From Chrysoperla carnea (lineage: Eukaryota > Arthropoda > Insecta > Neuroptera > Chrysopidae): 64,000 nt of DNA. The stretch spans positions 135,987,960 through 136,051,959 of the forward strand of contig NC_058337.1 in assembly GCF_905475395.1 (NCBI RefSeq). Reading direction: 5' to 3'. The notes under the pieces are model-generated. The model was given only the letters and a program-made list of their open reading frames with translations, ran no database searches and was not told the origin of the DNA. Position numbers and translations under genes: made by a program. Below, piece after piece: positions 27,201-42,200 of this stretch (the stretch's first letter is position 1; every line of letters starts with the position of its first letter).

Positions 27201-30200
27201 ATATTTCTAAGAAATCTATTAAGAAGACAATTGCTGAAAGATTTTTAACGTGATTAAAATCCTCGCTAATTTTTGTTCATCAAAATCCAACGATTATAGA
27301 AATTTTTAGATTGGAACACCGAAAATGCACGATAAAATACCTTCCAAAAATACGTTCTTTAAGTTCTTTTCAAACTATGCATCTACATGACTCAGAGCAT
27401 TTCATCATATCTTCTAACTGAGATTAAATTGAATATAATTACAATTCATTTCCTGTAGTTAAATTGTGTGAAAAATTTAGACGTCATGTCATTCTTTAAT
27501 CACATAATGGAGATAATTTTTCTAATTTAAATTAATATGAGCAGAGTATTTTACTTACAAGTGCTGTATAATCAAACAACTTTTGAGTCAATTATTTATA
27601 TCCGTTACGCTAATTTTAGTTTACCAACGGCGATTGAGTCTATTCACAATTCTACTTTGAAGCTGTTGAAAGACAATTGTTTGTAGCCCGAAAAAACGGC
27701 TCGGGGGCTCTGATCTGAACATAACTCATATGAGTTATATATCAAGAGTTACAATTCGCTCAAAAAACATTTAAAGCTTAAGGTAGTGAAACTAAAAAAA
27801 TAAGGTATCAATGATTAATTCATTTTATATTTCATGGGCATGCGTAAAGACTATCCCAAACAAAAAGGCAACCTCGCTTAGACACAAATATGCAACCATT
27901 TTAACTTTGGGAGTTAGTTTTCAAGGACATAACAAAGTGAGTGCAACCACTTTTTGGACAAAATGGACATGTGTATTATTATTATTATACATTATACTTA
28001 AATTCAAACTTATTGTTTATCTACCAATTATAATAACATAAAATATAAAGTTATTAAAAATAAACGATTCAAGAACTGACCTTTCTTGAATATCTTTGAA
28101 AACTATAAACAAATATTGTCATCATAAACAAAATTTTTGGCAAACATTGTTATTAACAAAATTAAAGAACATTGATTTGAAAACAAAACCGCATCTGTAT
28201 TTTTGCCAAGTTTATAAATTACAGAGAAAGTATTTTAAATAAGAAAGATGAAAGCCTCAAATATCTTTTTTCACAAGTTTCACTTTGAGAATAATTGGGC
28301 ACTACTCCTTTGACAAAATGTAAGTGAAGATCTGATTTTATTATGTTATCTTACCTGTTAAAACACAACCAACGAATGTAAATAAAAAACCAAAAACAGG
28401 TAAAACTATTTGACAATTAGCAGCAATTACAACACCGGCTACCATTAAACCACCTTCGATTTTCTCGACACGTAAACGTGATATTGGTGCAGGACATCGT
28501 AAACGATTATTGATTGATGTTGGTGGTGGTTGGGATACAGGTGCCATTACTGTTGATTCAACGGGAGAATCTTCAGTCCTGAAACAAATAATTATAACAA
28601 AAATTAATACATATTTTTTTTACATCACAAGGTTTTCTGACTGTTCTATAGAGGACTCATTTACTAAAAAGCAACGTACACTAATGAAAACGGTATCAGA
28701 AAAAATGTTTTTATTTGAATGTAAAAATGCAAATATGACAGACTACATTCAAAAGGAAATCGCATTCGCGAGTGTCTTTAAACTTCGAATATTTGCTTTT
28801 ATACAGTATCTGGGGTGAATTACATAAAACAAATTGTTGGAAATTGTTCAAATAAAAAACCTCAGTCAATCGTGACTGGCACTACAGAATAAAACGTTAC
28901 TGCAACCGTCACTTTGGATTTCAAAATAGTTGTATTTTGAATTGTACTTTAAAAGAAACCTTAGAAAGTAATATTACAGAACATAAGGTAATAGACTTTT
29001 TCATGGAATAACCTATCCATGCACTTAATAGGGATTAAGGTATGTAGAAATGGTTTCTAAGCAAATTGTTTTGTATAAACCCAAAGTACCTGGATGACCG
29101 AGCTTTGCTCGGTAATTTTGTAGTTAAAAAGACATTAATTTTATCACTCTTATAAGAACCGTTTAAAATGTCTCCACACAAATACCAATTTGAATGTCCC
29201 GGTAATGTACTTTATTTCGTTAACTACGATATACACCAACAGATGCCAGAAAGAGTCATATTTTGCAGTTTATGCAGTTTATGTTTCAGTTTTTCCTGAA
29301 AACACGGATAAAAGAACGTTTTTTAAAAATGAAACCTAGCTAGATCGACTTTTCGCCCCAAAAACCCCTATACACTCAATTTGATGAAAATTGTTGGTGC
29401 TATTTACGAGATTGTTGATAAGTATATATATACAAGAATTGCCCGTTTAAATATATAAGATATGATCAAAAACCCAAATATGCTCGTTCTGGTAACGAAC
29501 GAAACATTTTTTTAACGAAACAACAAAAGTAATAAATTACTTGATTGAAAACAATCTCAATTATTAATTTAAGAAAATACTGCTTAGAAATTAAAGTACA
29601 GCATTCATTCTTAGTTCAAGAAAACATTTACTCACTACAATGTTAAGAACATATTTTCTTGCAACTGGTTCTTTTTTACGACCATATTTAGCACTATTCT
29701 AAATTTTCCATTGAGAATTATTCCAACCCGGTTTCTTTGCCCACGAGTGTCTAATATTTTACTGACCACTATGACCCTGACAGTAATACTCTCAGACTTT
29801 CAAAGTTCAGAAAAACAATAATATTATTTCCTTTAATGTTAAAGAGTTTTGTAGTTAAAAAGATTTCATACTCATACAAATATCACTATGACCCTGACAA
29901 TAATACTTTATATTCAGACTTTCAAAGTTCACAAAAACAATAAATAGTTTCTTTAAAGTTGAAGAGTTTTGTAGTTTTCTTCTTAAAAGATAACTTCAGA
30001 CTAAAATAAAAATTGATTGCCGATAGAAAAGAATTGAGTAAACATTATATTTTCATCTAAAAATGGATTGTTACCAAACCGGTAATTACAATTAATTATA
30101 CATTCATTATGGCCGACACAACACCTTATTATTATAGGTATCTACATGTTTTTTTTTCTAATTGTTTTTAAACACGACCTTAGTCATATTGATTGAAGCA

Positions 30201-33200
30201 TGCAGTTTTGTAAGGTGTATTATTTGCTTCGGGTAATAATTTTAGGGAGTGATTATTTTTTTTAAGTTATTTGGGTCAATGCCAGAATAACCAATAATTA
30301 TCTAATGAATACCTTTTATTTTGAAAAAAATTTCAAATTAAACTTATTGGGACAATTATTTTTCCATGCGACAACTGGTGTCTGAAAATAGAACTACGAT
30401 TTTGACCTTAAACTGGATTTTATCAAGCGTTGAATAAATAGATGTAAATTATGGAAACCATAGTAATTTACAACAATACAGATCAAATTTAAGAATGAAT
30501 TGTCTAAAAAATAATAGCTCGTCTTTTAATGGTCTATTCATACCACACTGTGGCATGTTTCGGAATGTGAAGCTATTATCGAACTGTATGTATTTGTTAA
30601 ATTACTTGTTATTGGGAAAGCAAAATTAAAGAATGAAGTTAAAGCAGTTTGATAAGAGAAATGATTTTCTCTATTTTGCTTTAAAATTCAATTTATGTAA
30701 CAAAATTTCGTCTGACAATTCAGTTTATATGACAAAATAGAACAATAATTTAATTAATTAAAACCTGCAATAAATATTTTACTGAATTTGATATGCTGAT
30801 AAGAATGTCATATTTTGAAATGCATATGACATTAGCAAATTAAAATAGTATCAGATATTGGTTTCAAATTAACTTATAAATAAACTAAAAACTTAATTTA
30901 TTATCTCTTTACTTGTGATGTTTTATCCTTGTCTAAAGAAAATTTTTGTTTTCCTTGAAGCTATTTTTTCTGTTTACCAAATTTTTATAGTGCTAATTTT
31001 TATTGTTAAATTAATTTTAATATATTAATTTCATAGCATTTGCGGAGGTCAACAGTGGAAAGACCTTATACTTTTTATCTTAAAATTCGCGTTTTTTGTA
31101 CTAACAAGGAAACGAGAAAAAATTCATGAAGCATAAAATTTATACGAGTGTTACGAAAAAAAAGGCACTGCCACTGAAATTTTGTTCCATATTTTATTTA
31201 AAAAAATTACGATAATTTCTTTTAGGGACTCTCGTATCAAAGACCGATGATAATACAATAATTTAATAACTTTATCCTAGAATCCTGACCAGGATCACCA
31301 GGATCAACAATTTATGTTATCTTGAATTATTAATAATTCTCTCAACGGTCAGATGGTGTAGTGGCGATGATGGCCGTTTCTCATTAAACAGGTTGCAAGG
31401 TCGAAACACATCTAAGTAGTTACATTTTATTTTTTTATTTTGTTTCCCAAATTCAAAGCGGGGGATGGTCAATATCTGGTCAAATCAGCTAAATTAATGA
31501 AAGAACACTCCTTGTTTTGAATTTTACGTTACAATTAAAAATACCTATTAACCACTTTTTAGAATTTATTAGTTTTTATACCATGTACCTATATATGAAA
31601 TAAATATCAAGGTATACTAAGTTTAGTCTCAAGTTTGTAACGCTTAAAAATATTGATGCTACGAATAAAATTTTTTTATAGCGGTGTTCATAATATCACC
31701 TAATTAGTCCATTTCCGATTATCCATCTGTAAGTCTGTCTGTCATCACGATAACTCAAAAACGAAAGGAGATATCAAGCTAAAATTTTTATAGCGGGCTC
31801 AGGACATAAAATTTCATATTCGTGAATAAAACTAGGTATATTGGTAAAGTTTTAATACAAGAAATTTTTCTTATAAAAAAAAAAACTTTTTTTTGAATCG
31901 TTTTTTCGTAAACGTCACTGTTTATCCGGACGAGGGCACAAATTTGGACAAAATTTTGGTGCCCATTTTCTCCAAAACTATAAAAATTAGATAGTTGTAA
32001 ATTTGGAGGTAGCTTTATCTAGTGCTCTTGTGAAACATTTTTGGAAAACGAAAAAAATTTTTTGTAAATACTTTCGAAAATTTTCGAAAACCAAATAATT
32101 AAAAAAAAAAAAAAAATGATGCAAGCACTGATATTGAACACTTTCTATACAGGGTATTTCAACAATTAACTAAGTCAATTGTTTATTTTCACTAGTTTTA
32201 AAACTATAATTTAGTTTCTAACGATCTGTAAAAAATTCTAAAACCTATAAACCTATATAAAACCTTATAATATTTCTAATACATCAGGAATTGTACATGA
32301 AAAATGTTCATGCTGAAAACATGATTATCTCATGCACATTTAATGTAGGTAATTAAATGAAAAACTTATACTATTTATATTTATTTGTTTTTATTGAATG
32401 CATGAAACCATAATAAATATATTTCCTGTGTTTTTATTCCGTTACTTTATGATATTACAATTACAATACACAAATGGTTCTACATGCAAATGGTTAAATT
32501 GTAAATAGTCCATTGAACTTTGTATTTCATTTGTAGGACAATTGATTTATATTTATATTAAATTCACTAAGTCTACAAGTAAAAATTTATTTATTATCAA
32601 CACATCTACTTTATTTTAAGAGCCAGGGAAAAAAATGCGGTTGGTTTCTGAGTTGCAGCTATTTCAATGGCGGAAATGTACTCCGTTTCCCAGATCAAGT
32701 CTAAATCAGAGTTCATCCACATCATTATTTTTAATCTTTATTTATTTCTTAAAAACATTCGAATATACAATTAATTTTATGATGTGGGTGGAGTCGATTA
32801 CTTTGTTCTCGACATCGCGGCGACAGTGTGATCAATTTACCGCCTCATTAATTTTTTTGTTCACACTGCTGCTGTCTGGAAACGAATCCGCAACCTCTCA
32901 GCCAGTAGTCAAAACAAGTTAAGACGTGCGTCTTAACAAGTTCGGCTACTAGCCGGTTATTGATATGTATATAATGAATACCGATATCAATATCATATGG
33001 GAAAAGGACCGAGCTTTTTTTTTTTGCTGAGCCAAAAGAAAACCACTATTTTCTAATCCAAATAAAAGTTTTTCCAAATAAGAATACTAATATAAAATAT
33101 TTTCTTTTTTAAACTATGAAGTTTCATTGGCTGAAAGTTAAGTGAATTTCAAGAAAGACATTGTTTTATTTTGAACATTCAAAGGAACGGCTATTGTCTT

Positions 33201-36200
33201 TTTTCCTCAAGGTATAGGAAAAATATGTATACCTGCCAATCTCTACGCTCAATAAACCTACTGTCTACGTCACCGTTGAAACTTTGTATAAGTGAAACTC
33301 GCAAAAATTGCTATTTTTAAGGTATCGGTCAGGACTTTATTAAATTTAGCAAATTAGTTTTTCATCTGTTATTCGTTCATCTTTCTGAAGAATAGCGAAA
33401 AATTAGGAGATTTTTCAATACGAATCTTCAGGATGCAATCAAAAATTTTCCGAGGCCATTAAAAAAACTACCAATAATTTTTTTTATATAAAACGCTTAT
33501 CGCATGGACATAAAGAACTCGCAAAGTTGCAATGGTCATATAACCTGGAAGTTTTTTGGGCGTGAATCTGCAGACATTTTAGAATTGGCTCTTAGACTAT
33601 TGATATTAATCATCCAATAAATGTAATGTTCTTCCGTGTTTACATTCGAAAATGTTATAGTTGATATATTTGTTTTTTAACAAAGGTGAAACGTACGAAA
33701 AGTTACATCGAAGTTTGATGTTTTATCACTAAACTATTATTTTGATATTTAGTTCAGTCTATGTAGCTTAAAATTAACCAAAAATCTGAAGGAAACTTTT
33801 GATACTTTTGTCATTTATTGAAAAGGAATTTGATCTGTTTCTGACTGTTGAGGCGGTCAACAGTCAGAATTCAGAGGGCGATTTGCTTTATCCATGTAAA
33901 TACATATTTGAGAGTCAATGTACATAATTATGTCGTCTTAAATGTATCTGAACAAAGAAATCTAACAATGGAATGGTAAAGGCTATTGCAAAACTTTTAT
34001 TGACTTATCAGAGGAGAGTCGAGAATGAGGGACTATATCAAAAAACAAAATGAGAATCAAAATTTTAAAGATATTTTTCGAGCTAAAATTTGTTCCCAAA
34101 TTATAATTTATAGACGAAGATAATTACGTGTTTTTGTTTTCGAACTAAATGGAAATGTATAGAAAGGAATTGAACTTATTATTGATAAATGACAATCATT
34201 TATGCATTTCTTTACGTAAAAACTGAGTCATTTCTAAGGCTTCCAAAGAAGCATAAAGATTTCTATAGAAATATATCATTAGAAGCTATTTAGTTCAATT
34301 TAAAGGATTGAACAAATACTTTTATTTAAATTAGATTGATCCAGATAATTATTGAAAACAAATTGTATGACTCATAGAGTTTTTAAAATCAATTCAAAAA
34401 TCATATAGAAACAATGAGTCAAAAAATTATGATACACACACGGTGCGTAAAAATGCTTAAATGCTCTAAATTTGCACGTACTTTATGTGTCATGACTGTT
34501 TGACTCACTGTCTAATCATCGAATTTTTTTAATAAAACGTGAGATATGAAATGTAAATACAGTCAAACCTGGGTAAGTGAGAACTGGATAACTGAGAAAA
34601 GTCTGTAAGTGAGAGTAATAGCCAGGACCCGTCATTTTAAGCTCCTGAAACCTCTATTAGCGAGAAACAGAAACCTCGAAGAGAGAGTCGTTTTTCCCTC
34701 ATGGACCTCCATAAGTGAGACTGCTACTTATCTATACCTCTATAAGCGACAGTCGAGCTTAATTTATTTATATTATTTAGGAGGAACTACAGCTACAATA
34801 AAAATACATTCGTACTTGCTGTGACTTAGGTTAGGGAGAAACCTCTATAAGCGAGAATGAGATTGTGCTTCCTTGAACTCTAGCTTATCCAGGTTTGACT
34901 GTACTTTAAATAAAATCAGTAGGAGTTTTATTTGCTACTGAAAAAATTAATTCGCCTACATTCTAAAAAATTTAATATGAATAATTTTACAATTTAATAA
35001 ATTTTTTTAAATATTAGACATTTTAATTAAAAAAATGAAAATTCTCCAAAATTAAAGTCATGATTATTCGTGGCCTAGACTGCAAATTAAGATTTATATA
35101 CTCACAAGACCTCTATATACATGCTAGAAAATCTGAAGCATTGTTTTCATAATCCATCCCGAAAATAATCCGTAATTTTCATTTAAATTCCCCTTAAAGT
35201 TCACAGAAATAACAATTTGAACTTTATTTGTTTTAATTTAATCGTCATTTATATAAAAACGAAATCGAAACGGCTTGATAAATGACGTTTAATACAAGAA
35301 AAGTTTTCACTTCCCCAAAAAGTTATGGTTTTGAGAGAAAGCTATTTTGAAAATTGAATCAAAGAGATCACGAGATTTAAATTATTAAAAAAAAGTTAAA
35401 TTATAAAAATTATTTTGCAAATTTTGAAACTGATTACAATTTATGGGAATTCAATTTTTATACTTATGATTACTCATATTTAATCACAATTATGAAAATT
35501 GAATTCCCATAATTTGTAATCAGTTTAAAAATATTTAACTTTTTCAAAACAATTTAAAGTCTCGTGATAATAATATTTTAAACCGACTTTCAAAACAAAA
35601 GGTTAGTTAGCTCAAAAATTAAAGTTTCAATCGACAGTTATGTTGCAGTTTATATTAAAAACTGATTTCATTTTTCATCCAGTGTCAATTTTCCGACAGG
35701 AAATTATTGTTTTTATAACAAACATCGAAAATAAAAATGCAGCCAAAAGTTTAGAGCCAGTTTACAGTCAAATTGTTAGTAATCTATCTAATTAGTATTA
35801 GTAAGAGTAACCTAATTATCGATAGCAAAGTCTTATAAAATAAATTATACTATAATTTGTCATCAAAGTATACCTGTGTTTTCTGGAAATTTAAGATTTA
35901 CGAAATTATTTACGGTTTAAAGTTTTAAAAAACACGAAATTTATTAAATGTACCAGACTAAAACTGACACATTATAAATTATATCTTAAAAATTTTTTTA
36001 AAGTTTTTGTTTAAAAACAGCCTAATAAATACTAATTTTTCGGTACAAACTAATCTTTCCGTTCCCGTCATGTCAAAAAGATTTAAAAAAATTTATAAAT
36101 GCAGTTGTGTGATTATAATTTGTATATGTATACATACAATGTATAAGTATTATGTACAGTTACACATCATTATTTTATGAGATTGACTATAATTTACATT

Positions 36201-39200
36201 CGAACTTTAGGAAAAAATCTGGATTTTGGAAGTGCATTGCCAATTTTAAGTAAAAAGTGAATACCATAATGAAAATATTAGCATGAGATCGGCGACTGGT
36301 CAAGATAGTTTAAGGGTCTGAAAAAACAAAAACGAACTTCGATATGTTTGAAATTTTAATTGTTTTGAATTAGATACTTTTCTAACTTTTTTTGAAGTAG
36401 AAACGTAAAAATTAAGTACCAAAATCTTTCTTGGACCTTATTATTTATTTATTTTTTAAATCGGTTATTATTATTTTTCATAAAAAGTTATTTTCAAATA
36501 ACATTATTAAAACATAATTTCAAAACAATTAAACATTGGTTGCTAAATTTAAAACACATACCTAATTTCAACAATATGTAATCTTGGTGCCATGATTTTA
36601 ACACTATTTTTTTGTTGTACCGTTAAATCTTCTTTATTCTTTTCCCGTGGATACTTTGAAGTGAAAGTCATAATCAAAGATATAAATTTTAACTGAATAT
36701 TATAATTAATTTCACAAAAATTACACAAATAACATTTTTAGCTTCAAAAAAACTATAATATTTTTATTAAACAATAGTTATATTTTATTAAAATATTCAC
36801 TGCATATTTGAAACGAAATCACAGCTCAAACAACAACAAAAAAGAAAGAAATGTAGGTCAATAACCGCGAGTATAAAATTAATTTATAATGAAAGGAATC
36901 TCAAATCACATTTAAAAAAATCTCACTTCACAAAGTCACTGTTAATTTTTTTTGAAAATATTGTTGGAAAATTCGACACACGTGAAATTTTTCTTCAAAT
37001 GAAATTACTTTATAATAATAATAGATGTTTGGTTGTTCTCTCTTGGAACATAAATAAACTACTTTGGTCGCGACATCATATTAAACTGTGCGCACCGTTA
37101 TAAAATATCACTATTATAAATATATAAAATAAAATATACAATGTATAAGAAGTGTATTGAGAATGCGTTTCTGTTCTGAACTGAAAAACAATCATTATAT
37201 TTTAATATACCGTGTGTTTTTATATATTTAAGTCCACTTCAAAGTAGTTAATACTCACGATTTTATTTTCATGGAATCCAAAGTGTGTTCTATCACGATT
37301 TTAAGAAGTAAAATTTAAAAATTCCTAATGTTAAGCAGAGACAGGCAGATTAATAAAATTCCAGAGAAACAAGTGAAAACAAACAATTGACTGAGTTAAT
37401 TGTTAAAATACCATGCATAGTCAGTGTTGATTTCTTTATCACATTACACATACAAACATGTGACACATACATAACTGGTAATCAAGTATAGTACATATTT
37501 CCGCCTAATTGGCGCCCTCGCGGGTAAACAGTGATGTTTACGAAAAAATGTTTCAAACAAAAGTTGTTTAATTTTTGATAAGGAACATTTTTTACATTTA
37601 AACTTTTGTTCTATCTCTAACGGTTTACAAGATGAGTCCCACGGACCCAAGACCCAATTGACCTATGATGCTCATTTAGGAAACCGGACTTCACTTTTTA
37701 CGTCCGGAGTACGCTGTAAAAATTTCGTGTCCACAGACGGACGGACGGACGGTCGGACGGACAACCGGAAATGGACTAAATAGGTGATTTTATGAACACC
37801 TATGACAAAATTTTTTTCCTAGCATCATTATTTTTAAGCGTTACAAACTTGGGATTAAACTTAATATACTATGTATATTTCATATATACATGGTATAAAA
37901 ATGAATTTAATAGATTGATTTGCGCTTCCTCCAATAATTTAGAACAGTCTAATTAAGGATCAACCTTGGAAAGAGAGATAATAAGCAGAATTTTCGTACA
38001 TTACTTCAGTTTAGCGTTCTAAAAGTTCCCTCCAAAGTCTCATAAAATCTCATGTCTGCGTCGTAAGTTATCCAAGATCAAATGCAAAAAATCAATTTTT
38101 CGCAATTATCTCGCTTTCTATTGATTCAATAATGTTAACATCTGTTATCAAAATTGTACAGCATAAAATTTGGGACAAACTTTATTTCAAACATTTTTTC
38201 ATGGACCGTTTTTGAGATAAAAAGCGGTGAGCTCCATAACTGAAGCTAACTCACTGACTGATCTATACAAATTCTAAGGAATTTCTAGACGTGCTAGAAA
38301 GATTTTCCAGGAGATTGTGATTTGGATAATTATATTTTTCAATGTATTCTGTTAATTTGACATTAACATGTCTATTGGTGAAAATATTCTCTTCATGTAT
38401 AGAACGAAAAAAATGTAATTTTTCGATTTTCGGGGGTTTCAATGAAAAAATTGAGGTTTAACGATTTTCCCCTAATATTATTTAACTATCAAATAAATTT
38501 TTTTTTAAACTTCATTCTTTAATTACTATACTTTATTTGTATAACGTGATAACATTATTCACGATTGTTTTAATGTGTAAAATATGTCATAATACCAACA
38601 AGCAACATGTGTCGTGTACTATAAAAAGTTAAATAACTATTTATTAAATAATAATTTACATAAAAACACCATTTTAAAAACTATAAATTGAATTTTATAA
38701 TTTTAAAATCATGGTATGAGAACTGAGAGCTTATTTTAAGACAACTGATTTTCAGATTTATTATTGAACTTATATAAGGATGAAATACGATATGAGAACA
38801 GTTGATAGGATTAACGCTGGATGCGCGTTGGTAAAGGAACCTAATTTCTTTCTAACTCATACATCCTTAAAACTTTTTTTTTAAATTATTTGTATAATAC
38901 CTTGTGCGGTGTTAGCAAACGTACTTCATCCTTATCTTACCTTTTTAATAAGAAAGTAAATCAACTTTTTTTCTGACGATGATGTGCGACTATTTTATCT
39001 ATTAATGATTCAAGACGACTTTAATTTGATACTAAAACATCAGTTGATACCTTTTTTCTGAAATCGATGAATAAAATCAAACACAACTTAAAAGAATAGA
39101 ATTTTTTACCGAATAAATGTAAATGTAATAGAAACGATGTAATAGAATCAGCAACAACTAACATGGTATATATCATAATATGGTAGACCATTATATGCGA

Positions 39201-42200
39201 TAAATTATTTAGATAACTAATGTTAAATGCACTTTTATGTTCGATACATTTATTCCCTCAAGAAAAAACAACAACAAAATTAATCAATACCAAAAAAATG
39301 GAAATTCCTTGAAAAAATAAAGGAATAACAAGTGAAAACAAACAATTGACTGAGTTAATTGTTGAAATACCATGTATAGACAGTGTTGATGCGCAATCGT
39401 ATAGACAGTGTTGATGCGCAATCGTTTGTTTTTTTGACGTCACGTAAATAACAAAAGATATTCACTTTTAAATACACACACACACACACAACTGATATTC
39501 CTATATTAATACATACTATAAAATTTGCACCTAATTAACGCCCTCGTGGGTAAACAGTGATGTTTACAAAAAAATGTTTCAACCAAAAGTTTTTTATTTT
39601 TTTATAAGGAACATTTTTTATATTTAAACTTTTGTTCTATCTCTAACGGTTTACAAGATGGGTCCTACGGACCCAAGACCCAATTGACCTATGATGCTCA
39701 TTTACGAACTTGACCTCACTTTTTACGTCCTGAGTACGCTGTAAAAATTTCAGCTCGATATCTTTTTTCGTTTTTAAGTTATCGTGTCCACAGACGGACG
39801 GACGGACGGACGGACAGCCGGGAATGGATTAATTAGGTGATTCTATGAACACCTATACCAAAATTTTTTTCGTAGCATCAATATTTTTAAGCGTTACAAA
39901 CTTGGGACGAAACTTAATATACTATGTATATTTCATATATACATGGTATAAAAATAATTAAAACAGACTGGAAACAATTTTGATTTTTGAAAAATTAAAC
40001 ATAAGTGTTTATTAGAGAACGAATTGAAATTGAAAATTCAAGTTTTTAAAACTCTATATTATCAAATACTTATAATTCATGCGGTATACACTTCTTAAAA
40101 GCTAATATATTCCTCCCACAACGACTTTATACTGCAATTAGTAGATACACAGTATTTAAAAATATACTTTCACAAATTATAGTTAATGGATGGATGGTAT
40201 TTCGAATCTAATTTAATAAATTAACTTAATCAACTATTCTTTATAAAGATTGTCGATACTGTAAAAAATAAAGTTAGTTTATTCTTGAGCAAAAATTTAC
40301 ATTTTTTGATTCTTTCCCTTTGCATTTTAGGCCATGCAGAACTTTTTATCAGGAACAAAATTTCTTCATGAAACAACTTTTCCATATGGTGCCGACTTAA
40401 TTAGACACACTGTATATCCAAATGTAATAAAATTTGGCAGATACAATCTTAAGATGAAACCGAACATTTTATTTCCTCGAAATATTTTTAAAAAATAAAT
40501 CGTTTTTTTTTTAGAAATTTTCAGTCAAAATATCGATTATTATGTTAAGATTGTTCATGCCAAATTTAATTACATTTGTAATTACATTTAATTACACTGC
40601 TAAGACTTCATACTTTGAAACAAGAAAACATCAAGTTTTAAGTAAGTTATTTTTCACATACGATTTATTTTTTATCGATAAAAATAGATCGTGATAAATA
40701 ACTATTATTTGTATAAAATATTATAAAATAAACGTGGATTTTCCAATTAGTAATTTTATTCAAGATATAGAATATTCTTAACAAATATTTAATAAAAACA
40801 ATTTCCTAATATCGTCTAATCAAATAATTTAAGGATGTATGAGCATGGTAGTGGGGGCACAAATTTAAAAATAGATATTTTCAATTTTGATGATAAATTT
40901 ATATTATTACTTGACGATATAAGACGAAAAGTAAGAATACAATTTTTCGATATCTAGCTTAATTTTCAAAATATCGAAAATTGAAAATTTTGTTTAATTA
41001 TTTAGCTTTCGATATTTCGAAAACCAAGACACATATCGAAAAATTTTATTCTTATTTTTCGTCTACATTCATGAAGTTATAACAAAATTCATCATCATCA
41101 AGTTGAAAATAAGATAAAAATAATTTCAACCCTTAATCTACCCTGCTGTTACATCCCTTATATGGACGGTGACACTTAGTTTTTTTCTTTTCTAATTCAT
41201 TGCTAATATGTTTACTTTCTATTAAAAAGTTTTTTTTAAATTTGTTTTCATTCATTCCAAATGAAAATTATCAAAAACTTCCAAAATATGTCGTTTTTTG
41301 AGATTCTTCCATAAGAGCCAATGTATTTTATATCGATTTTTAATGACTTTTTTCTTAAAAATTTGCCCGGTTACCTATGCTGAAATTTTAACCACATATT
41401 CTTTGAGTAAAAGACTACCTACAAACAAATTTTGAGCCTTTAAATCAAACATTGTTGTCATGCTCACACATCCTTAATTTCAACATTTTCATATTTTATT
41501 TAGATATTAATATTAGCAATATTCTAAGGTCAGTACGGACTTTATGCATATAGACTTTAAGTTCGAAGAGATACATTCATATATTTATAATTGAAACACT
41601 ATATTTTTAGGGCATTTTAACTCTCATAGAATTGATCTCTATGACTCTCTTTTGATATTTTTAAAGACAGTTGGTTAAGGCGTAACCAATTCCGTCCGCG
41701 GTATGCCTAGGGTAGCGGGTTCGATTCCCGTTGTCGCAACAAAATTAATTTAATTAATAGTTGTGATAGGCTGGTGTAGTGCATGGTATATGCATGAAGG
41801 AAGTGTGCTCAGCCTCGGAAATTGAGGAGCTGATAAATGAAATTATCAGCGGAAAGGTGGTAAAACACATATATGGTATCACAATGGACTCTATAGCTTA
41901 AGTGTGTCCTTCGTGGACAGCCAATATAACCTAACCTAGCCATAGACAGTTGCTTATTCCTCTTAATGGTAAATTCGTCTCGGCTTGCTAATTAATTTTT
42001 GAAATTAAATGTTACGAACTCAGCGCTGAATCCGGCACTGAATAGAAACTAACCCATCCTAATCTATTTATTGAATCATTAATAAAATTGATAAATGATT
42101 ATCATTCATTTATAAAATAAAATGATGTTCGAAACTGCTTTATAATAGAAAAAATAAACAATAATTTGTTTGTTATATTAATTTATTGCTATATTTTATA

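Larger units (their letters stand above)
19324..28354. other. intron 3 of the membrane-protein gene
   Basis: A 9.0-kb minus-strand intron with an R2 copy, RTE-like tail, fold-back, R3 copy, R1 copies and the CAGACAGA repeat. 19445-19660 is unusually GC-rich and open on the minus strand. Nothing else supported. Confidence 0.6.
28579..36561. other. intron 2 of the membrane-protein gene
   Basis: An 8.0-kb minus-strand intron holding the ACCGAGC repeat, a tandem duplication, a SINE head, an R1 copy, an S2 copy, a TA-flanked MITE and a fold-back. No coding exon seen. Confidence 0.6.

Noticed and set aside
28510-28818. 102-codon plus-strand ORF
   Set aside because: Starts as the antisense of exon 3 of the membrane-protein gene and runs into intron; no independent support.
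41666-41742. Possible tRNA gene (A box and B box present)
   Set aside because: The acceptor stem does not pair and a SINE body follows, shared with 54515-54700.
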